From the NCBI GenBank assembly GCA_002495675.1, contig DAGH01000019.1, positions 3,217-30,498 on the forward strand: a DNA stretch of 27,282 nucleotides. Direction: 5' to 3'. A program made the translations under genes and the position numbers. Origin of the DNA: Euryarchaeota archaeon UBA182 (lineage in GTDB: Archaea > Thermoplasmatota > Poseidoniia > Poseidoniales > Thalassarchaeaceae). A model generated the notes under the pieces. It was not told the DNA's origin, did no database searches, and saw only the letters and a program-made list of their open reading frames with translations. Every line of letters starts with the position of its first letter. Within the stretch, counting starts at the first letter, position 1. This document shows positions 21,895 to 27,282 of the stretch, piece after piece.

Positions 21895-22409
21895 TGCCAT
21901 CAGGGAAGAATCAGAGACTTCGCTACAAGCGGAGAGAAAGCGGACTAACGGACTACCGAAGAAGGCTACGTCTACTAAGGGGAAACATCCCTCGCGCCGT
22001 AGTGAGGGTCAGCAATACACAAACCACATGCCAGCTTGTGGAGTACGCCAAACAGGGCGACAGGGTACTTGTTCAGATGAAATCATCCAACTTGGCCAAG
22101 GAACACGGATGGCCTTCTGACGCATCTAAAAAGGCAATACCCGCCAGTTACCTCACAGGATACGCACTGGGTAAGAAAGCCGTTGCATCAGGAGTAAAAA
22201 CAGCGGTATTGGATATAGGTCTCGCCGCTTCAAGCAATGGAAACAGAGTCTATGCAGCACTCAAAGGAATGGTGGATGCAGGGCTAGAGATCCCCCACGG
22301 CGAGTCTGTACTCCCATCAGAAGATCGCCTCATGGGACGCCACATCAACGATACACTGGAATCGCAGGTCGAGACTGCAAAATCCAGCATAGAGGAGGCA
22401 TACGCATGA
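21894..22409 (+). CDS. rpl18: 50S ribosomal protein uL18
   Basis: uL18 binds 5S rRNA together with uL5. RRRESGLTDYRRRLRLLRGN, VRVSNTQTTCQLVEY, the YLTGYALGKKA motif and KGMVDAGLEIPHGESVLPSEDRLMG (around residues 122-147) are characteristic of archaea. The start is GTG at 21894, sharing its first base with the eL19 TAG stop and preceded by GAGGCGAGG. 171 residues. The stop overlaps the uS5 ATG. Confidence 0.95.
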   Translation: MPSGKNQRLRYKRRESGLTDYRRRLRLLRGNIPRAVVRVSNTQTTCQLVEYAKQGDRVLVQMKSSNLAKEHGWPSDASKKAIPASYLTGYALGKKAVASGVKTAVLDIGLAASSNGNRVYAALKGMVDAGLEIPHGESVLPSEDRLMGRHINDTLESQVETAKSSIEEAYA

Positions 22410-23191
22410 CCGAAGAAGAAACCACGGAGACTCAAGAAGAAATTCCTGTCTTGGCAACAGGCCTTTCAATAGCATTCGGCTATTCGGACGCACCTGATCC
22501 AGAACCGGGATCTAGGCGAAGGGGCGGGCCAGATAGGTTCGCAGATCTGAGACAATGGCAGCCTAAAACCAGACTCGGACGGATGGTCATGAATGGCGAG
22601 ATACTCAACTACAATCAGGCCATGGCCACAGGCCTACCAATAAGGGAAGTCGAAATCATCGATGCCTTGATCCCGAACCTGGAAGAGGATGTGCTAGCAG
22701 TTAATATGATCCAGAGAATGACCGACTCAGGTAGGAGGGTCAGATTCAACGTTCTCTGTGTGGTCGGGAACCAAGACGGTTACGTCGGTCTAGCCATATG
22801 CAAGGGGAAAGAGGTAGCCAGCACCATCCAAAAAGCAATCACAAAGGCCAAAATGAGCCTAGTACCCGTCATGCGAGGGAATGGATCATGGGAGTCTGGG
22901 CAAGGTCCAGGCAAGAGCGTTCCGATCAAGGTCACTGGTAGATCGGGATCAACAAGGGTCACGCTCATGCCAGCACCGGCCGGAAAAGGCCTAGTAATTG
23001 GCGATACAGGCAGAAGAGTCCTCAACAAAGCAGGGATTACAGATGTTTGGTCATCAACGTCAGGCCAAACAAGGACCACCATCAACTTCGCTCAGGCAAC
23101 ATTCAACGCCCTCAAACAGCTCAATATGACGAGGATCGGAGATCGAGACAAACAGCGATTGCACATCACCCAAGGGGAGGGCTCGGTTTGA
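22406..23191 (+). CDS. rps5: 30S ribosomal protein uS5
   Basis: uS5 lies by the mRNA entry channel and affects decoding accuracy. The double-stranded-RNA-binding fold is visible from RRVRFNVLCVVGNQDGYVGL, with KGKEVASTIQKAITKAKMSLVPV after it, and the C-terminal domain from GSTRVTLMPAPAGKGLVIG and AGITDVWSSTSGQTRTT. 261 residues, with an acidic N-terminal extension (TEEETTETQEEI). The start overlaps uL18 (ATGA), the stop overlaps uL30 (TTGA). Confidence 0.96.
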   Translation: MTEEETTETQEEIPVLATGLSIAFGYSDAPDPEPGSRRRGGPDRFADLRQWQPKTRLGRMVMNGEILNYNQAMATGLPIREVEIIDALIPNLEEDVLAVNMIQRMTDSGRRVRFNVLCVVGNQDGYVGLAICKGKEVASTIQKAITKAKMSLVPVMRGNGSWESGQGPGKSVPIKVTGRSGSTRVTLMPAPAGKGLVIGDTGRRVLNKAGITDVWSSTSGQTRTTINFAQATFNALKQLNMTRIGDRDKQRLHITQGEGSV

Positions 23192-23658
23192 CTTTCCTCG
23201 TAATTCGTGTTCGCAGTGACCGCGGTGTGGAGAAATCTATCCGTGAGACAATGTCTATGCTGAATTTGACAAAAGTGAATCATGCGACAATAATCCCCGA
23301 AAGGCCGACATATGCCGGCATGCTCCAAAAAGCGAAGGATTTCGTGACTTGGGGGGAAGTCGACGCAGCCACAATTTCAAACCTGCTTAGAGAGAGGGGT
23401 AGGATGACCGGCGATAAGCCAGTTGACGACGCTGCAATATCTTCTGGTAGCGAATACGGGTCGATAGAGGACTTCGCAGCGGCCCTGGCCTCCGGAGATG
23501 CAACACTCAAATCGGTGGATGGATTGAAACCCGTTCTACGACTACATCCGCCACGGGGCTCGAAAGGGTGGGGCGGAATCAAGAGGTCCTACACAACAGG
23601 CGGTGCCTTAGGATTCAGAGGCTCAGATATCAGTGAATTGGCATCAAGGATGGTATGA
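23188..23658 (+). CDS. rpl30: 50S ribosomal protein uL30
   Basis: The archaeal/eukaryotic long form (156 residues). TFLVIRVRSDRGVEKSIRETMSMLNLTKVNHATII covers the uL30 core, and LRLHPPRGSKGWGGIKRSYTTGGALGFRG is the typical archaeal C-terminal part (each read in pieces). The start is TTG at 23188 in a TTGA overlap with uS5; the in-frame region upstream to 23047 is uS5 sequence in another frame. A GGGGAGGG site lies 7-10 bases before the start. Confidence 0.93.
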   Translation: MTFLVIRVRSDRGVEKSIRETMSMLNLTKVNHATIIPERPTYAGMLQKAKDFVTWGEVDAATISNLLRERGRMTGDKPVDDAAISSGSEYGSIEDFAAALASGDATLKSVDGLKPVLRLHPPRGSKGWGGIKRSYTTGGALGFRGSDISELASRMV

Positions 23659-23667
23659 GGGGATCAA

Positions 23668-24087
23668 ATGGTTTCGAGAACAAACAAATTTAGAGGGCGG
23701 TCCAGGTACCATGGTCGAGGTAAGAAAGCAGGCAGAGGCGCCGGAAAAAGAGGTGGAAGAGGCAACGCTGGTCTGAACAAGCACCGCCTAATGACCCGTC
23801 TGAAATATATGCCCAAGCATTGGGGCATGCACGGCTTCAATCGAGACCCAAGCCTTAGAATCGTACACAACAGTGTCAATGTATCCCAATTGGAACAGCT
23901 TTTCCCTGATGAAGAGAAAATAAACCTCTCTTCCCATGGATATGACAAACTACTCGGATCCGGAAGAGTCACGAAATCACTGCACGTATCAGTAGAGCAC
24001 GCCTCTGCCAAGGCAATCGAAAAAATAGAGTCCGCTGGTGGGTCAGTGACCCTCGAAGCCGAAGATGAAGAATGGGAAGAGGAATAA
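23668..24087 (+). CDS. rpl15: 50S ribosomal protein uL15
   Basis: Late-assembly large-subunit protein. The basic N-terminus RGRSRYHGRGKKAGRGAGKRGGRGNAGLNKH and the motif KHWGMHGFNRD are the archaeal L15 pattern; the second half (LEQLFPDEEKINLSSHGYDKLLG, VEHASAKAIEKIESAGG) forms the globular domain. 139 residues ending in an acidic tail (EAEDEEWEEE). AGGGGA lies just before the ATG. Confidence 0.95.
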   Translation: MVSRTNKFRGRSRYHGRGKKAGRGAGKRGGRGNAGLNKHRLMTRLKYMPKHWGMHGFNRDPSLRIVHNSVNVSQLEQLFPDEEKINLSSHGYDKLLGSGRVTKSLHVSVEHASAKAIEKIESAGGSVTLEAEDEEWEEE

Positions 24088-24106
24088 CCGAGGCGGGTGA
24101 GAGGAG

Positions 24107-26026
24107 ATGGAGGGCAGGAGACCGAATCTAATCGCCCTTGTAATTGTAGCTTCCATTTATTGGGGGTCTTTGGTATGGTGGCAGCGTGATCGTCTGTTTG
24201 GAGACAGTTCCGCAGACCAGACATGGGCCCTCACACTACTTGGCGTCTCATTTCCATATGTTGGTTTCGTCATATGGGGTGTGACTAACGACCTGCCAGA
24301 ATCCATGGCAGAATCCGCATTTGGCCGATGGTTCAAACCTGTGATCTGGCTGAGCTCAGTCACCGCCATGGTCGTTTGGGGCTGGTTGGACCAACAAGCT
24401 GTCGGTTTCCTGCTCGTCGGAGTAGCTCTGCTCGGACTAGCTGCTGGACTCTCATTGTCATGCCTGATGTACAGCGGACCTGAGTCTAGCAGACTTTACG
24501 CCCTTAAGCGAATGGTCGACGTTTACCCCTCAATCGTCAAGCCCGATGGCCATGTCAGATTCAACCAGAAGCTCTGGACCACGGTGCTCGTGCTCATCAT
24601 CTACTTCATGATGACGAACGTGATGATTTGGGGCCTGTCGGATTCAACCTTGGATGTATTCTCCTCGTTTAGAGCGATAATGGCCGGCGCCTCCGGTTCA
24701 ATCATGCACTTAGGAATAGGCCCCATTGTCACCGCCTCCATAATCATGCAGCTATTCTCCGGTGCCAAGATCATACAACTCGACCTGCAAGACTCAGCTG
24801 ACAAACAACTGTACCAAGGGATTCAGAAGATTCTCGTCCTACTCATGATCCCGATAGAATCAATACCCCAAGTCTACGGTTTCTTAGACCCGCATGAGAG
24901 CCTAATCCTAGATTTCGGCGTGGGTTGGGCCAACACGATAATCGTTGTACAGTTGTTTATCGGCTCTTACCTCGTCTTCCTGCTCGATGAGTTGGTATCG
25001 AAGTGGGGAATTGGAAGTGGAATTTCTCTCTTCATTGCGGCAGGAGTGGCTCAATCCACGTTTGTGGGGACCCTGTCTCCACTGCCGAGCGTCAGTGGCT
25101 CCCCCCTGTCGTTCGAAAATCCTCCTGCAGGAACGCTACCGATGATTTTCTACACGCTCAGAAGCGCCACAAACTCACAACTCGTATCTCAAAACGGTTT
25201 TGAACAAATACTGCTTAATCACTCCAACCCGATAGCCGCCTTGGTTTCGTCAATAATTGTTTTCCTGGTGGTAGCATATGCCGAGTCATCCAAACTTGAG
25301 CTCCCCCTCGCCCATGGCAAGGTAAGGGGACATAGGGGTCAATACCCGATCAGGTTAGTCTATGCGAGCAACATTCCTGTCATCCTCATGGCGGCGCTCC
25401 TGGCAAACGTCAACATGTTCACGCTCCTGTTCTGGAGCCACCCGGTCTTATCCACAGTCCCGATACTCGGTAGGAACGGGTGGGGCTCCAAGGCACATTG
25501 GTTTGGAAGCTACGAACCCGGAGCCACCACTCCCTCGGATGGGTTTGCATGGTATAGCTCGATGGTGAACGGTGTAGGGGATTGGCTAATCCCACTACTG
25601 AATCAGACTGGGGATGCTTATGGACACAGCCTAGGCCAAGTCATGGTCCATGTCCTCACGTATGTCACCTTCATGACACTCGGAAGTATGGTTTTTGCAA
25701 AATTCTGGATAGAGACCACCAACATGGGGCCAAAGGACGTTGCTAAACAAATCGAACGCACAGGTATGCAGATTCCCGGATTCAGGAATAATCCCCAAGT
25801 TGTAGAAAGGATCCTTGAGAGGTACATCCCGCCTGTCACACTATTCTCTGGCGCTTTCGTGGGGTTGCTCGCAGCAGGCGCAGACTTGCTGGGAACTGTC
25901 GGGAATGCCACTGGGACTGGGTTGCTGCTCGCAGTCGGCATCATTTTGAGAACTTACGAGCAAATACAGAAGGAACAAGCAATGGAAATGCACCCAGTTC
26001 TGCGAGAATTCTTCGGAGCGACTTAG
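24107..26026 (+). CDS. secY: Protein translocase subunit SecY with extended N-terminus
   Basis: The central pore subunit of the Sec translocon in the cytoplasmic membrane. The core starts near residue 131 (ALKRMVDVYPSIVKPDGHVRFNQKLWTT, in pieces) and shows MAGASGSIMHLGIGPIVTASIIMQL (plug/TM2), LFIGSYLVFLLDELVSKWGIGSGISLFI (TM4-5), HGKVRGHRGQYPIRLVYASNIPVIL and the final YERTYEQIQ-like end (ILRTYEQIQKEQAME). At 639 residues it is 150-200 longer than usual. The extra N-terminal ~130 residues contain about four hydrophobic segments (8-26, 40-59, 79-95, 97-121). It is the last gene of the ribosomal operon, the normal archaeal place. Confidence 0.96.
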   Translation: MEGRRPNLIALVIVASIYWGSLVWWQRDRLFGDSSADQTWALTLLGVSFPYVGFVIWGVTNDLPESMAESAFGRWFKPVIWLSSVTAMVVWGWLDQQAVGFLLVGVALLGLAAGLSLSCLMYSGPESSRLYALKRMVDVYPSIVKPDGHVRFNQKLWTTVLVLIIYFMMTNVMIWGLSDSTLDVFSSFRAIMAGASGSIMHLGIGPIVTASIIMQLFSGAKIIQLDLQDSADKQLYQGIQKILVLLMIPIESIPQVYGFLDPHESLILDFGVGWANTIIVVQLFIGSYLVFLLDELVSKWGIGSGISLFIAAGVAQSTFVGTLSPLPSVSGSPLSFENPPAGTLPMIFYTLRSATNSQLVSQNGFEQILLNHSNPIAALVSSIIVFLVVAYAESSKLELPLAHGKVRGHRGQYPIRLVYASNIPVILMAALLANVNMFTLLFWSHPVLSTVPILGRNGWGSKAHWFGSYEPGATTPSDGFAWYSSMVNGVGDWLIPLLNQTGDAYGHSLGQVMVHVLTYVTFMTLGSMVFAKFWIETTNMGPKDVAKQIERTGMQIPGFRNNPQVVERILERYIPPVTLFSGAFVGLLAAGADLLGTVGNATGTGLLLAVGIILRTYEQIQKEQAMEMHPVLREFFGAT

Positions 26027-26356
26027 CAAGAATAACGCTAGTATGCGCTGCATCGTAAGAAATAGTCCACACGTCATGTTGATATACGGACCGCAAGTCG
26101 GAGGCGCGCTGCGTCTGACGGGCGTTGGAGACTGAACCCCTCGGGGTCGTGAAGTCATCATTCACGTCAGTCGTTGCCGAGGAAGTGCGGTCCCGAACCA
26201 AGTTCGGGGCTTAGATTGGTGATCCACGACGAAAATCCTCCTGCTATCAGGAGGTGTGCAAGGTGCAGATATAACATTCTCACCGCTAAGCACTTTAAGT
26301 TTCAATAGTCAACGACAACTCAAGCTCCAGCAAGGATCGTGATTACGCGCACGCGA
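26027..26356. other. Hairpin-rich spacer between secY and 16S rRNA
   Basis: This 330-base stretch has no recognised protein gene or tRNA. It contains, in order: a TATA-like GATATAC (26081-26087); hairpin ACCC-CTCG-GGGT (26136-26147); hairpin CGTGAA-7 nt-TTCACG (26148-26166); a ~10-bp hairpin around CCCGAAC-CAA-GTTCGGG (26189-26211); hairpin CCTCCTG-CTAT-CAGGAGG (26237-26254); a second TATA-like GATATAAC (26268-26275); and CTTTAAG (26293-26299). It probably holds the rRNA promoter(s) and leader; a separate small RNA between the two TATA elements is possible. Confidence 0.6.
26268..26275 (+). promoter_or_regulatory. Best TATA candidate for the 16S rRNA transcript
   Basis: GATATAAC lies ~85 bases upstream of the mature 16S 5' end, predicting transcription near 26295-26300 and a leader of ~60 bases. 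CTTTAAG at 26293-26299 and GATATAC at 26081-26087 are alternatives. Confidence 0.4.

Positions 26357-27282
<926 letters not shown>

Noticed and set aside
23664..24224. 186-residue minus-strand open frame opposite uL15
   Set aside because: It is antisense to uL15 and the start of secY, Ser/Pro/Leu-rich, with no recognisable motif.
26100..26260. RNase P RNA, SRP RNA, 5S rRNA or a tRNA in the spacer before 16S
   Set aside because: Hairpins are present, but the conserved cores of these RNAs (RNase P P4 elements, SRP GGUGACC/GGAA loops, 5S loop C, tRNA GTTCRANNC arm) were not found.

Overview
The window is archaeal chromosome, most likely a marine Group II euryarchaeon (Poseidoniales, relatives of Thermoplasmata). 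The evidence is an archaeal-type 16S rRNA 5' part, archaeal/eukaryotic-type ribosomal proteins (eS4, eL19, eL32), a group II chaperonin, aIF1/SUI1 and the RNase P protein Rpp29. The exact lineage is an inference from the overall look of the 16S segment and the gene order; no database was searched. Gene density is high and the strands are mixed on the left half.

Left region (1-11432). A 5'-truncated PLP aminotransferase converges with an unrecognised six-helix membrane protein. Next comes a very large exported protein made of beta-sandwich repeats and anchored by a C-terminal helix, followed by a thermosome subunit. Then there is an unusual two-gene unit (6815-9666). Its first gene fuses a [4Fe-4S] ferredoxin, a CysJ-type flavodoxin and an SdhB/FrdB-like iron-sulfur subunit that has lost essentially all cluster cysteines. 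Its second gene is an HdrB/SdhE-like CCG-domain protein that has also lost most of its cluster ligands. A Hef-family helicase without nuclease domain, ending in a PCNA-binding-like motif, faces it on the minus strand.

Central region (11706-26026). This is an unbroken ribosomal superoperon on the plus strand: uL3-uL4-uL23-uL2-uS19-uL22-uS3-uL29-aIF1-Rpp29-uS17-uL14-uL24-eS4-uL5-uS14-uS8-uL6-eL32-eL19-uL18-uS5-uL30-uL15-SecY. Genes are separated by a few bases or overlap by 1-4 bases, and many junctions carry a stop codon merged into the Shine-Dalgarno sequence (TGAGGTG). Two members are remodelled: eL32 has an N-terminal SAP domain plus acidic linker, and SecY has about 130 extra N-terminal residues with about four extra membrane helices.

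Right end (26027-27282). A hairpin-rich spacer of about 330 bases with several TATA-like elements leads into the 16S rRNA gene, which is cut by the window edge. No tRNA, CRISPR array, transposase or integrase was seen. The main candidate for an undescribed system is the ferredoxin-flavodoxin-'dead SdhB' fusion with its 'dead HdrB' partner.
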